DNA of 64,000 bases. Origin: Megaustenia siamemsis (taxonomy: Eukaryota; Mollusca; Gastropoda; Stylommatophora; Ariophantidae). The stretch's first letter is position 1. Each line of letters opens with the position of its first letter. The notes beneath the pieces are model-generated. The model had not been told where the DNA came from. It worked only from the letters and a program-made list of their open reading frames with translations, and made no database searches. The stretch is taken from assembly GCA_032433765.1 (NCBI GenBank), contig JAVIAB010000051.1, positions 50,050,530-50,114,529 on the forward strand. The letters are read 5' to 3'. This document shows positions 12,005 through 23,780 of this stretch, piece after piece. The position numbers were made by a program, and so were the translations under genes.

Positions 12005-12250
12005 CGTAGAGTCAATTTGATATAGTTCCATGCTCTTGGTGTGAGTTTCCCAAATGTTGTCGCTGCCTTTCAAATACGTACATTTAGTTCCTCATCTAAG
12101 GAAAGTGTGGCTGTAATAGTGGATCCAAGATAGCTGAACTTCTGTACTGACTCAAGCAGGCTTCCATTCAAAGTAATGGTTGTTGGTTTGCTTATAACAT
12201 ATTTTTGATTGCTTGGGTGGTCTTGAACAATAAACTGTTTAACAAATCAA
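12005..12250 (-). mobile_element. LINE E fragment (RT C-terminal part)
   Basis: The minus-strand translation includes ITLNGSLLESVQKFSYLGST, then a Leu/Asp-rich piece and KAATTFGKLTPRAWN. This is the thumb region just after the RT palm in LINE families whose next segment is 'LLYGSETWT', as at 24845. It has one in-frame stop and is truncated at both ends. It lies between LINE G and the transposase, adding to the nested layout. Confidence 0.65.
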
Positions 12251-12304
12251 CTAGGAAATATTGCAAATCAAACTATTTATCTGTAGACTTAATCAGAGTA
12301 ATGA

Positions 12305-13575
12305 TCATTCAGAATCAGACGAGTCAAATAGGTCGATTACTGCTTTCGGCTGAACAAACAACAAACCATCCTTTTTCCTAAATTCCTCTTCTTGTCGTAA
12401 CACATGATCCTCACATTTTACCCAGTAGTCTTTATTTATATTTGATAGAGCCTGATTTGTAAGTGTCTCAACATCGCATAATTTGAAAGTTTTATTTGTA
12501 TATGCTACGTGTCCTTTAACTTTTGCCCAAACTATTCTATAGGATTTAAGTGTGCATGATATGGAGGTAGTCTCAAACATCTATGGCCATGTTCTTGAAT
12601 TAACTTGTCTATTTTAAATATCTTTGTACGTTGTGTCTGTTTTACAAGGCTAAGCAATTCGGGTTTCAAGTAGCTGTCGTTAACTTGTATGTGTTCTTTT
12701 ATGAGCCACGTTTTGATTGCATCTTTTGTACTTGATGATGTTGGGATTCTATCTTCTACGTTAACTACGTTATGGTATGAAGCATTGTCCATTATCAGAC
12801 AAGAAGGTCGATCTAATATTGGAAGGATACTTTTCTCGATCCAGTCTTTAAATATGTGCCCATTCATTTCGGAGTGGTAGTCTCTATTGTCTATGGATTT
12901 TGAAATGAAACGAGATGAGCATTCTGCAACAACCATTATGTCTGCTACCTGCATGTGCAACTATCAAACGTTGCCCTTTACTGCTTGGTACTGATCTTTT
13001 AATGCTAACTGCCATTCCTTTTCATTTGTATGATGAGCGTTGATCCAAGTTTCATCTAAATAAACAATATCATAATCATTTTCGCGCATTTCCTTCACTT
13101 CACGTAAATACTTGCTTCTAAGAGCTACTAGATGTGGCTTCTCACAAATAATGTTTTTTCCACCAGCATACTTTCTAAAGGTGAAGCCTGCACTTCTTAA
13201 TATTTTCCATAATGAAGTTTTTGATATTTCAATGTCGTTGTTAGTTTTCAGCCAAAGCTTCAACTTTCTAAGTGTCACTTCTTCGTTTATATCAAACATT
13301 CGACAGATTTCTCTTTTTACTAGGTCCTTATCAAAACTGTCTAACGTTTCTTTCCTTCCTTGCTTTCTTGCATTTGTTGGCAATAAATATCCGCTTCCTT
13401 TAACTATTCGATCAAATGAACGTTTACACAAACCTAAAATATGCATTGTTCTCTTCTCAGGGTTTGATAAAGAACAATAAAGATGTCCCTTTTTACGCTC
13501 TCTGCAGAAGTATTGATAAATCTTTATAGCATTGTTATGCTCAGTAAAATATTTTGCCTTTATATTCATTCTCAC
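12305..13575 (-). pseudogene. IS630/Tc1-type DDE transposase pseudogene
   Basis: Minus-strand transposase of about 420 codons in all, nearly usual length. An N-terminal helix-turn-helix region (residues ~40-150; KLKLWLKTN, KTSLWKILRSAGF) comes before the DDE_3-type catalytic core. First Asp is in YLDETW (near 13040), second in LIMDNASYHN (near 12785), third acidic residue in PPYHAHLNPIE (near 12545). The C-terminus is acidic (DLFDSSDSE). Three frame breaks are visible. After KGN at about 12966 the frame hits TGA TAG, while the next frame continues RLIVAHAGS; the original frame is regained near 12885. A third break at about 12540 lies just after NPIE and looks like a one-base loss. Inactive. 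No terminal inverted repeats were found by eye. It is nested in LINE G. Confidence 0.88.
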
Positions 13576-14100
13576 ATAGACTTGCAGAAGATAATATGGA
13601 TAGTGCCGCCTCCTTTCTGTAAATATTGAGATTTGCCTCTGAATTATGACTCGAACTCGAGTCTACGGCCGTGATTTTGACGTCACATAATTTCCGGTTT
13701 CGGCTAAAATGTCATTTTGTGCTAAACGGGAAATTTCATATGTAACATTTCTTTATAAAAATTTATAGTGGAAACATAACTATTTTAGGACGGTGCGCAT
13801 TCAGCCGTGAAGGTCATGCCTATATGTTAAAGAATCAGCTGTGAGATGTAAGCATCTACATAATCCCGCCGGTGTTTATAATATCGATTAACTTTTTTTA
13901 AATATAGGTTAAATAAGGCATCTTTGAAACTGGATCACATTTCTTTGATAAAAAAATATTTTTATAGCGACATTAGTATTCTAAACCTAACTTCAAAAGA
14001 TCAATGCAAATGAACAATAAGTTTTTGAAAAAAAATAAATTAATGTCTAGGCAAACGAATCTGAACGGACTATAATACATTCACGGTATAGCGGATGATT
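13576..14100. other. Spacer between transposase and LINE G
   Basis: Probably the 5' non-coding part of the DNA transposon plus unknown sequence. Nothing else is recognised. An inverted repeat matching the region left of 12305 was sought by eye and not seen. Confidence 0.4.
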
Positions 14101-14109
14101 TAAGTCTGC

Positions 14110-14470
14110 ACTGATTCAAAAGTAGGCGCGTGCACGGCAAAGTAGTGCGCAGCACCATCTTCTGATGGTGTGGGGAATGTTATGGAAATAATGCATCGCC
14201 CTACACTCTGTATCTTTTGTGCACCCAAGGATGATGCTCATTGCCTCATTTTTCTTCCTTTCTATTCGTTCTATCTGAGCATTGCTGAGAGTCCGGATCG
14301 CCAGTGCATACTCAATAACAATCAGGACGAGTACCTCGTGTAAGAGAGCAAGATGACCCTGCTTAATTTCTGCTGCTGCCATGACCCTCATTGCAGATAA
14401 ACCCATTCTGGCTTTCAATACCACCTGGACCACAATGTTTGTTAAAATCAACGCTTCAATCAAACCACAC
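14110..14470 (-). mobile_element. LINE G, segment after the RT palm
   Basis: A 115-residue frame contains ALAIRTLSNAQIERIERKKN and EAMSIILGCTKDT. This 'NEAMR.ILGCTKDT' line marks the connection between RT and RNase H in RNase H-bearing LINEs (Jockey/I-like). Upstream on the same strand the sequence breaks up into the 68-bp tandem repeat. Confidence 0.75.
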
Positions 14471-14779
14471 TCCTAGGTATCATCGCGTAAGTTCTCACCA
14501 CAATGTTTGTTAAAATCAACGCTTCGATCAAACCACACTCCTAGGTATCATCGCGTAAGTTCTCACCACAATGTTTGTTAAAATCAACGCTTCGATCAAA
14601 CCACACTCCTAGGTATCATCGCGTAAGTTCTCACCACAATGTTTGTTAAAATCAACGCTTCGATCAAACCACACTCCTGGGTATCATCGCGTAAGTTCTC
14701 ACCACAATGTTTGTTAAAATCAACGCTTCGATCAAACCACACTCCTAGGTATCATCGCGTAAGTTCTCACCACAATTTC
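14429..14779. repeat. 68-bp tandem repeat (5 units) in LINE G
   Basis: Near-perfect units containing CCACAATGTTTGTTAAAATC and CCTAGGTATCATCGCGTAAG. The leftmost unit is continuous with LINE G coding sequence, so the array grew from it. Confidence 0.93.
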
Positions 14780-14899
14780 TGAACACAGATTCCCATGTGG
14801 CGTTAACCTGTTGACCTTGTCATTATTTCAAAGAAAACTTTGTCACCCTTGCCTTTGTGAAATTGATGAATTGAAGAGTGTTCTGCCTCCTCACACCGC

Positions 14900-15152
14900 T
14901 CGTTTATACGATCAAGGCCTATCGGAAGCTGTCATTCAAGACTTTGTCCTAGCTATACGATCAAGGTCTATCGGAAGCTGTCATTCAAGACTTTGTCCTA
15001 GCTATACGATCAAGGTCTATCGGAAGCTGTCCTTCAAGACTTTGTCCTAGCTATACGATCAAGGTCTATCGGAATCTGTCCTTCAAGACTTTGTCCTAGC
15101 TATACGATCAAGGTCTATCGGAATCTGTCCTTCAAGACTTTGTCCTAGCGAT
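14900..15152. repeat. 49-bp tandem repeat (5 units) in LINE G
   Basis: The unit contains CTATACGATCAAGGTCTATC and TCATTCAAGACTTTGTCCTA. Units differ by a few bases. It lies in the same LINE G copy, between the RT palm remains and the 68-bp array. Confidence 0.92.
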
Positions 15153-15259
15153 AAAACAAACATCATTAGAGTAAGATAATGTTATTCCCCGCCCTAAGAT
15201 TTGCTCGCTTGTTATCCTTACTTGGTGGCGTTGAGAAATACTGCAGATAACGGTGAACC

Positions 15260-16640
15260 AGGTTTACACGGTCGGTGTGAATTTTCCTTGTCTCCGAGGC
15301 CCAAGTATCACATTTAAATAGCACGTTTGAAAAAGGACCGCAGAAATTAAATTGAATAGGAAAGGACTGATCTTTAGTTCAACGAGCTGAAACATCAGGA
15401 AATTGAGAGATACTCTGTTGTATGAATCCTCAAAATCAATTGCAACAGCGAAGGTTACAATGACTGCTTGAAAACCCTCACCATATACATCATAATCAAA
15501 GATCGCAACATTTACCCATGTCTCTCTGCTTAGACAGTACCCTCGAAGGTAGGAAGAGGACGCAGTCTCTACAACTGGTAGGTAAATCTCCATTTATTTT
15601 CTCCAACAACTTACCCTCTGTGCTTTGTATGGTAAATACGCTATAGCCTGCTATTTTCATTTGATCTTTGCCCGGCTTGTATCAAATAACTATGAAGTCA
15701 GTCTTCATTGATAGTAGCGTGCACGACAATGTTGTTATAGATATTCGCTAGTTCAACCAAACCCTGATTAAACAACTAGCCAATATCCCCATACCGAATG
15801 CTATATGGACTCGGAGTACTGATTTTTGCAAGATCTAACGTTGCTTTGATGTCATCTACTGTAACATAATCATTTTCATCCATTCTTCGTGCCCTACATC
15901 TGTCACAGATAGTCATTCTGACAACGCAACGACCCATCGAATCCTTTGGATTGCTTTTTTCAAGTTTTGTGAGAGAGTAGCACTCTACCCATGCTTTCGC
16001 CCATTCTCTGTCAGCTAAGATCTAAGCTCTAGAATCATGAACACAATTATTCTTCACTGTACCATTCATGCTCTTGTGAAGCCACAGAATAATGTCAATG
16101 GTTACTTTCTTGCTCATCCTGCTCCCATCTTTTCATTCTGCAGATGATATTGCTGCGCTTGTTTCGCCTTGTCTTGCTAACAATGTCTAGACCTGAGATG
16201 TCCTACGCAAAGGACTGCATTCTTGGCCTGTATTTACTGGATCTAGCCTTCTCCACTGATATGCTGCAGTGGTTATGTTCACTCCCATGATGTCCTAGGA
16301 CACTTTTATGCCTACTCAAGATAGGGGGAAGAGGATACCTGAGCCAGGTGAATGACACTGTCTTCACTAATTGGTTGACTCCTCATTCTAATGACGCAAC
16401 TGACATTGATAGAGGCCAAATCAATATCTTCAAGTGCATACTCCTCGCCTTGTTTTTTTGGTAATCATGCCTTGTTTGTTGGTATGCATGGCTTGTTTGT
16501 TGATAAACATACTATCCCCGTATTTGTCTTTTACTTTGAGGTCACCACAGAGAATGGCATCCCTCCCTTCAGATGTAAATCCACTCACACAGTGCAATCA
16601 CTGTGCGTCCACGTTTGCCTTATATACGCAGAAGTTGACA
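15260..16640 (-). mobile_element. LINE G, endonuclease end and RT domain remains
   Basis: Minus strand, heavily mutated. An RT motif A region reads AIDFEDSYNRVSLNFLMFQL (near 15390-15450), matching 'DLEDAYNRV' of RNase H-bearing LINEs. Upstream are a pre-RT block (REWAKAWVECYS near 15985-16020, TVDDIKATLDLAKISTPSP near 15810-15870) and an endonuclease-like line AILCGDLKVKDKYGDS near 16520-16565. The order endonuclease, RT, connection, RNase H along the minus strand supports a single element spanning 10.7-16.6 kb. The YADD region was not recovered. Confidence 0.65.
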
Positions 16641-16689
16641 AATAAAAAAAAGTTTCTCCGACTCGGCTTTAATGGCCTGTAGTTGTATT

Positions 16690-16806
16690 CCATCGCAATT
16701 CCATCGAGACACGAGTAAACCTCAAACATCACAATTCCATCGAGACACGAGTAAACCTCAAACATCACAATTCAATAGAGGCACGAGTAAATCCACAAAC
16801 ATCACA
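16690..16806. repeat. 36-bp tandem repeat (3 units)
   Basis: Units contain CACAATTCCATCGAGACACG followed by AGTAAACCTCAAACAT, the last unit diverged. It lies at the outer end of LINE G. Confidence 0.85.
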
Positions 16807-17329
16807 ATGCCCCTGAATTTCATTGCAATCTCAATATTTCTACCGCATTGATTGTTGACTTCTTTCTTCATATTAGTCTATCTATACAATAATTACTTCA
16901 GCCATAAAAGCATATAAATAATATATCAATAAAAACAATTGTTTGATAGAATGTACATTTTTTTTCATTAAGACATCTCTTAACAGTGTCACAAAAATGT
17001 CAAAACTGTGGAGTAGACCATATATTGCTTTCAATGTATTAGTTTCCTTCTTATCTGTTGTCTTCCCTTTTATATTTTCAAAAGTTCGTATTTTTAAAAA
17101 AATTGAATGCAAAGATGTCTACTCAAGGATTACGTATATATTTTTTTCCCGTGTAAGAGTTGCAATGAAGACATGCACTGACTACTGATTGTTTTTTTTT
17201 TTTTATAAATGATGATTGTAAACTTGATAAAGAATTGCAGCAGCATACAATCTGGCCGTCAGAAGCGAACCCAGTCTAGCAAATGTTTTGGTACCGCTCT
17301 TCTTTTCTTAGGACAACAATAGACGATCT
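16807..17329. other. Non-coding AT-rich spacer
   Basis: No gene or element recognised. Poly-T runs lie near 16960 and 17190. Confidence 0.55.
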
Positions 17330-17705
17330 CCAGTGATGTTATGTGTATCTCTGGTGATGTTATGTGTATCTCTGCTGATGTTATGTGTATCTCCAGTGAT
17401 GTTATGTGTATCTCTGGTGATGTTATGTGTATCTCTGGTGATGTTATGTGTATCTCTGCTGATGTTATGTGTATCTCCAGTGATGTTATGTGTATCTTTG
17501 TGATGTTATGTGTATCTCTACTGATGTTATGTGTATCTCCAGTGATGTTATGTGTATCTTTGTGATGTTATGTGTATCTCTGCTGATGTTATGTGTATCT
17601 CTGCTGATGTTATGTGTATCTCCAGTGATGTTATGTGTATCTCCAGTGATGTTATGTGTATCTTTGGTGATGTTATGTGTATCTCTTGTGATATTATGTG
17701 TTATT
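17330..17705. repeat. 21-bp minisatellite, first block (about 18 units)
   Basis: Unit ATGTTATGTGTATCTCTGGTG with TCTGCTG and TCCAGTG variants that recur in a higher-order pattern. The unit length is a multiple of three, so long frames (MCISGDV repeats) stay open. Two units have lost a few bases. Confidence 0.95.
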
Positions 17706-18551
17706 GGTTATTGGTTATGGAAGGCCTCGGTATCACTGCAAACGAATCAAAATCCATAATTGCTCAACCGCCCGTGCCAGTGGAATCATCCGAATTACTA
17801 ACTCATCTCCCAAACAAAGAAAGGTAACTGTAGTCCCCATCGTAGCAGTCTCAGCACACGCCAAAAGACATAAGGCGAAACCGCGCAGAAAGTGAACACA
17901 GTCAAATGTTCCCTGTCATACGATATCATCCTTCATCGTAAACAATTGGGACATCGAAACATGATCAAAACGGATGAAACACACAGCTCACAGTGTGCAC
18001 AGAGCACTTAACTCAGTAGCTCCTGCAACAAGCCGGACTTGGAATATGAGGAAACTGCAACAAGGAACACCCTTCAGACATAGCCTTCAATGGTTCCTAC
18101 CGCTTATCCACCATATACCATGGAAGTTCACGTCCTCCCGAAAATGATGATCGTATTATAGACTCTCCACATATCCCCTTTCTGTTCTGTTTTCTTGTCG
18201 AATGTTCCATAAGATTATCCTTACTAATACTTTATCACAAATCTGATAAAACAGAAAAAATAATATCCGTGATTTATCATGTGACTTGTTCACACCTCCA
18301 TCAAGCAGTAAGGTACTCTGTACACCATAAATTACAGTATGATATATATATAAATATAGAATCTGATGCACACAAAAAAAACTATTTCATGAGAGCATGA
18401 TGCACGCTCCATGAAGACTAATACTAAAATAAGAAATGCAGGTATAACATGAGTAAGGACATGAATACAAAAGTTAACAATGTGCATAAATAAACAAATA
18501 CAGATTAAAGGCCAAAACCTGAAACAAAAGGGGGACATTTCTTAATTAAGG
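17706..18551. other. Unique sequence between two blocks of the same minisatellite
   Basis: About 850 bp without repeat units or recognised genes. It is either an insertion that split the array or ancestral DNA between two array seeds. No terminal repeats or target duplication are evident. Confidence 0.5.
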
Positions 18552-19045
18552 ATGTTATGTGTATCTCCGGTGATGTTATGTGTATCTCTGCTGATGTTAT
18601 GTGTATCTCCAGTGATGTTATGTGTATCTATGGTGATGTTATGTGTATCTCCGGTGATGTTATGTGTATCTCTGCTGATGTTATGTGTATCTCTGCTGAT
18701 GTTATGTGTGTCTCTGCTGATGTTATGTGTATCTATGCTGATGTTATATGTATCTCCGGTGATGTTATGTGTATCTCCAGTGAAGTTACGTGTATCTCCA
18801 GTGATGTTATGTGTATCTCCAGTGGTTACGTGTATCTTCAGTGATGTTATGTGTATCTCCGGTGATGTTATGTGTATCTCCAGTGAAGTTACGTGTATCT
18901 CCAGTGATGTTATGTGTATCTCCAGTGGTTACGTGTATCTTCAGTGATGTTATGTGTATCTCCGGTGATGTTATGTGTATCTCCAGTGATGTTATGTGTA
19001 TCTCCTGTGATGTTACGTGTATCTCCGGTGAAGTTATGTGTACTT
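18552..19045. repeat. 21-bp minisatellite, second block (about 23 units)
   Basis: Same unit as 17330-17705. Its right part has a higher-order period of about 100 bp: the series ending GTGGTTACGTGTATCTTCAG occurs twice (near 18820 and 18923). Frames through it are low-complexity and not considered genes. Confidence 0.95.
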
Positions 19046-19618
19046 CGTCCTATCATGTATTCAGAACTACACCTACCTCTAGTCGATATTCATTTACGCA
19101 GATTCTTAAACATGCACATCTTTACATTTTTAATGCGGCACGTCACGAATCTGTGTTTCAGTCTTTAGCATAGTTTTATATTGGACTACTTCTTATAATT
19201 TACTAATTAATTTTATTGTGGTTTTTGTCCTTGTTAAGGTGCGTCCAAGAAGGCAGTGATTCGTGCTTCATGATAATCATTGCGGTAGAGACAAAGCAAC
19301 GAAAATGACATCACACTTCTACCTCGTCTTCAGCATAACAATGATATGGAGCAGCTAAACTAATAGAAAGACAAGAAAAACTACGACGTTTCGGCAAATT
19401 CCTTCATCGAGTAATACTAATAAATTAAAAATTATACAAATAAATCCAAGCCAGCAATTTTTTTTTTAAAAGGCCGAAATAGTCAGGGTTTTTCGAAGAC
19501 ATAGTAGAAGTAGGAATAGTGACGGTAAGAGATGACAAAGATAAACTATTCATATTTCTAGTCTATGCTTAAAGGAAACATATTAATAGCAAACCCTAAA
19601 ATTCGCTTGTGGTTGAAG
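19046..19618. other. Spacer with a GACGTTTCGGC / CCTTCATC motif
   Basis: No gene. At 19387-19417 lies CTACGACGTTTCGGCAAATT then CCTTCATCGAG; the reverse complement reads GATGAAGG...GCCGAAACGTCG. This type of block recurs at about 29170 and partly at 37110. Similar blocks are known in animal dispersed repeats such as Penelope-like elements with hammerhead-type ribozymes; assignment here is tentative. Confidence 0.35.
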
Positions 19619-20684
19619 GTCATCATCATCATCATCATCGAGTGCCTTCTCCGCAACGAAGGTTGGCTACCATGGATCGCCATTCTACTCTGTTTCTTGC
19701 TTTGATGGTGCAGGCTGTCATAGATTGACTTGTCCATCTTTTGATGTTACTCGTCCATGTTAGTCTTGGTCTGCCTCTTTTACCTTGTATTTTTCCTTCC
19801 AATATTACTTTTAGTAGGCTTTTGTGTCTTTTAACATGCCCCAAAAATTTCATTTGTCATGTCTTAATTGTATTTAGTAGTCCTCTTTTTATTTTCAGTT
19901 GTTTTAAAACTTCATCGTTTGTTATCTTTTGTTTTCATCCAATTCTACCTATTCTTCTATAAATCCACATTTCAAAGGCTTCAATTTTCTGTTCTGTTTT
20001 CTTGTCTAATGTCCATGTTTCTGCACCATACAGGAATATTGAGAAGATGTAACATTTTGTCATTCTTAGTTTCAGCCCTGTTGATATTTTGTTTTGTTGT
20101 TAGTATATTTTTCATGGCATTAAAATTACTTTTTGCCATTCCTGTTCTTTTGTTTATTTCAATTTTGCATTTTCCATCATTGGTTATAGTATGTCCCAGG
20201 TAGTTGTAGCTCTGGACTGTTTCCAGATGTATTCCCTCAACTGTGATGTTTAATTGTAGGTCTTCAGAATTTTCTTTGTTTATGATCATAGTTTTAGTCT
20301 TTTTGATATTCATTTCTAGTCCATATTTTTTGCTTGTTATGTTTATCACATTAAGCAATTGTTGTAGGTCTTTAGGATTTTCTGCTAGTAGAACAGTATC
20401 ATCAGTATATCTTAGGTTATTGATTATCTTTCCCTTAATTTTTAGGCCTGGTATCTCTGAGATGTTTTTTAAAGATTTGCTCAGTGTATAGATTGAACAA
20501 GCTTGGTGATAGGATGCATCCTTGTCTTACTCCTCTTTTAATGTCCATGGGTGTAGAGTTCTCCTTGTTATATCTTATTATTGCTGTTTTCTCCCAGTAC
20601 AAATTGCATATTAGTCGTATGTCTGTGTCGTCTAGATCTATATCCTTTAGGCAGTCTATGAGTTGGTTATGGTTGAAGGTACTA
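19619..20684 (-). mobile_element. LINE C (RTE-like), 5'-truncated copy
   Basis: A CAT tail at 19620-19640, then the C-terminus MVANLRCGEGTR, a basic GKRGRPRLTW block, and the YNYLGHTITNDGKC region (20150-20210). The RT catalytic box near 20400-20415 reads YTDD instead of the family's YADD. GVRQGCILSPSLF is at about 20480-20540 and ENSTPMDIK just before it. One extra A in an A-run at about 20468 breaks the frame compared with the copy at 62650. The 5' end is lost near 20684. Inactive. Confidence 0.88.
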
Positions 20685-21177
20685 CATAAGAAATGTGATA
20701 CTCTTCTGCTTCTTATCAAATGTGAGCTAAACCCTCATTCCAGATACTTCTTTTGTTGGAGTGCATATCACTCAGTGACATAGCTCATTTATTGCAAAAT
20801 GGAGACTCTTACTTCTCAATGATTTGTGCCTTCCCCTGTCTCAGTGTGATCATGGCTTCATTAATTGCTACATCTATTGTGTTACATTGTGAAATAATTC
20901 AGTTATTTTATTTCTTTCACTGAGTATTGGCAACAGAAAACTGAACAAGAAAAATAAACAATAACAGCAAATATAAACACAGTTAATTAATAGAAAGTAC
21001 TAATAACATTGAGCACGGCAACAAAATATTCTCAACAAAAAGATCTACATCAATTATAACCACTTCTAAAATATTTAGAAATTTAACGTAATTCACTAAA
21101 TTGATTATACAGCAAACAATGGTGATGTGAATTCTAAATTAGTGGCGACTTATAATTATACAAAGAAAAAACTCCAG
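20685..21177. other. Non-coding spacer
   Basis: About 490 bp of AT-rich DNA without recognised features. Confidence 0.5.
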
Positions 21178-21975
21178 GTATGCTAATGATGCAATTGTAA
21201 TCGCTAAGAGTGAAAATGAGTTACAAGACATGTTAGAAATTACAGCGAAGGAAAGCCAAAATAAAGGACTCAGCCATACTAGCAAAAATACAGAAATAAC
21301 GGTAGCAACAAAGAAACATATATCACCGCAATGCACAATAAAGACAAGTGGAACAATATTAAAACAGGTAAATGAATTTTAATATTTGGGAACTTTGTAA
21401 AATTTAGATGCTAGATGTACAACAAAGGTGAGATGCAGAATGGTTCAGGCAAAAGCAGATTTTCCAAAAAATGAGGAAGATACTGTGCAATCCATTTTTT
21501 GGCAATAGACACAAGGAAAAGAGTTATTAAATATTGTGCAGAACCCATCTTAACATATGGATGTGAATCATGAACAATAGGACAACAGACAAGAAAATCA
21601 TTGGAGTCTGTAGAAATGTGAGTTTACAGAAAAATGTTACTGAAGCATACCATAGATGACTAACAGGAGTAATGAAAACGTTCTGAAAGAGGCCAAAACA
21701 AAAAGAGAGCTAAGTTCAAATATTAAGAATAAACAGTCCTTACTGTTTGGCAATGCAATGAGAAGAAGAGAACATCTGGAATATATTGTGACAACTGGAA
21801 AAATTGAGGGTCGAAAATTTAGTCGGAAGCAAAGAGAAAAGATACCAGCCAGCTTAAGAAAATGGCTTGGCAGAAGTTCAACAACAGAAATTATAAATAA
21901 CTGTCGAGATCGAAAGTTGTGGAGAGACATAATCACATACGCCAGCAGACATGGGAATTAATGAGGATGGTGATG
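21178..21975 (+). mobile_element. LINE A, 5'-truncated copy
   Basis: Starts just at the RT catalytic box, here altered (GYANDAIVIAKSENEL instead of YADDTVLIAKSENEL), and runs through KTSGTILKQVNEF to the C-terminal domain. The best frame, 21656-21961, carries REHLEYIVTTGKIEGRKF and NCRDRKLWRDIITYASR. Stops and frame shifts are common, and the tail is weak (GATGGTGATG). An old copy. Confidence 0.85.
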
Positions 21976-22332
21976 TGAGCTAAAGAAAAATAATGTGCAT
22001 ACCATATTTAAATCAAACAACAACCGATAGTATCCATTGCAGAATTCAGGGAGGAATTGAAATAATGACGATTTTTCTAGCTGTCATAAAGAAAAGTTAA
22101 TTCTTGTGGTAAAACCGCATGCCTCGTTCATTGTAAATCAAACAATACAAAGGAGAAACGTGGGAGAAATAAGAAATTGTAGGCAATGAAAGAAGTGAAA
22201 AAACAACATAAAAGTGTGAATAGGTCTTGGTTTTGCCAACTCAGGCACGAAAAGAAATGATGAAAGAAAGAAGGAAAAAAAAAAGGGAAAGAAATAAGGA
22301 AAGAAAGGAAAGAAAGATCAATAGACAGATTG
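21976..22332. other. Non-coding spacer, A-rich
   Basis: No gene. The right end becomes a GAAAG-rich purine tract leading into the GACA microsatellite. Confidence 0.5.
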
Positions 22333-22530
<198 letters not shown>

Positions 22531-22865
22531 TAAACATAATGGTTTTACAAACATAAATGTCCCAATAACGTTAAGAAACGAGAAAGACATTATTTTCTAG
22601 GAGGTAGTAAAGTCGAAGACAAATAATGAGTATATCAGTCTTGTAAGAGCTTTGGGATTTCTTAGTGACTGAACTGCCGACCCAGTCTCACCTTATATCA
22701 CTTTTCCAGTTGTTTTGCACGCGTGTATCCAATATACAGCTATATCTTGTTAAGTTACTTACTATGAGTCCACAATGCACCGACACTTCAGTGAATATTG
22801 ATTAAACACTAGAGTAAACAACATGTAGAATGAAAATACACACACACTCACAAACACATACACAC
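22531..22865. other. Non-coding spacer
   Basis: Nothing recognised apart from short CACACA tracts near 22840-22870. Confidence 0.5.
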
Positions 22866-23049
22866 ACATTTTTTATAACTTATGATAATTACTTTTATTA
22901 CACTTGCATCTAAATATTGTATCTGTTTTAAAATATGTGCTTATATCACTTGTGCCTATATCAAAAATACACTTGTATCTGTTGCACCTTTATTCTGTAC
23001 TTATACCTATTTCATCTGCATTTAAGTGAACTTATATATATATATTTAA
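22866..23049. repeat. Degenerate ~36-bp repeat, left block
   Basis: Irregular recurrence of strings like ACTTATATCxATTACACTTG and CATCTAAATxT. Related strings resume right of the LINE A copy (23780-24000), suggesting the LINE entered the array. Confidence 0.5.
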
Positions 23050-23734
23050 TGATCATCATCAAGTACCGGGACTACTGGCGTAGGTGATCATGTCTCTCCA
23101 CAACTTTTGATCTCGACAGTTCTTTATAATTTCTGTTGTTGACCTTCTGCCAAACCATTCTCTTAAGCTGTCTGGTATTTTCTCTCTTTGCTTCCCTCTA
23201 TCTCTTCGTCCCTCAATTTTTCCAGTTGTTACAATATATTCCAGTTGTTCTCTTCTCATTACATGGCGAAAAAATGATGATTGTTTCTTTCTAATATTGG
23301 AAATTAGCTCTCTTTTTGCGTTGACCATTTTCAAAACATTTTCATTACTCTTCTTAGCTGTTCATGGTATTCTCAACATTCTTCAGTAAAACCACATTTC
23401 TACAGACTCTTGTCTGTTGTCTTATTGTCCAAGATTCACATCCAAATGTTAAGGCTGGCTCTACATAACATTTAAGAACTCTTTTTATTGTTTCTGTTGT
23501 CATAAATGGATTGCACAGTAACCTCCTCATTTTCTGGAAAGCGTGAGCCATTCAGCATCTCACCTCTTGTGTACATCTTCCGTCTGAGGTTAACAAAGTT
23601 CCCAAATATTTAAATTCATTTACCTGTTTTAATATTGTTCCACTTGTCTTTATTTTGCACTGAGTTGATGTCTTTTTCTTTGTTGTTACCATTACTTCTG
23701 TCTTTTTGCTATTAAGGCTGAGCCTTTATTTTTG

Positions 23735-23737
<3 letters not shown>
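23050..23737 (-). mobile_element. LINE A, 5'-truncated copy within a degenerate repeat
   Basis: ATCATCATC tail, AAGTACCGGG, then the C-terminal domain: frame 23059-23334 gives REQLEYIVTTGKIEGRRDRG and TEIIKNCRDQKLWRDMITYA. Further 5' parts encode GCESWTIRQQTR and MRRLLCNPFMTTETIKRVLK. The 5' end is lost in the NSKKTEVMV region next to a (TA)n tract. Two or three frame breaks. Confidence 0.88.

Positions 23738-23780
<43 letters not shown>

Noticed and set aside
18178..18210. Short LINE C-like match (TTCTGTTCTGTTTTCTTGTC)
   Set aside because: Only about 25 bases with no flanking similarity; may be chance in T-rich DNA.
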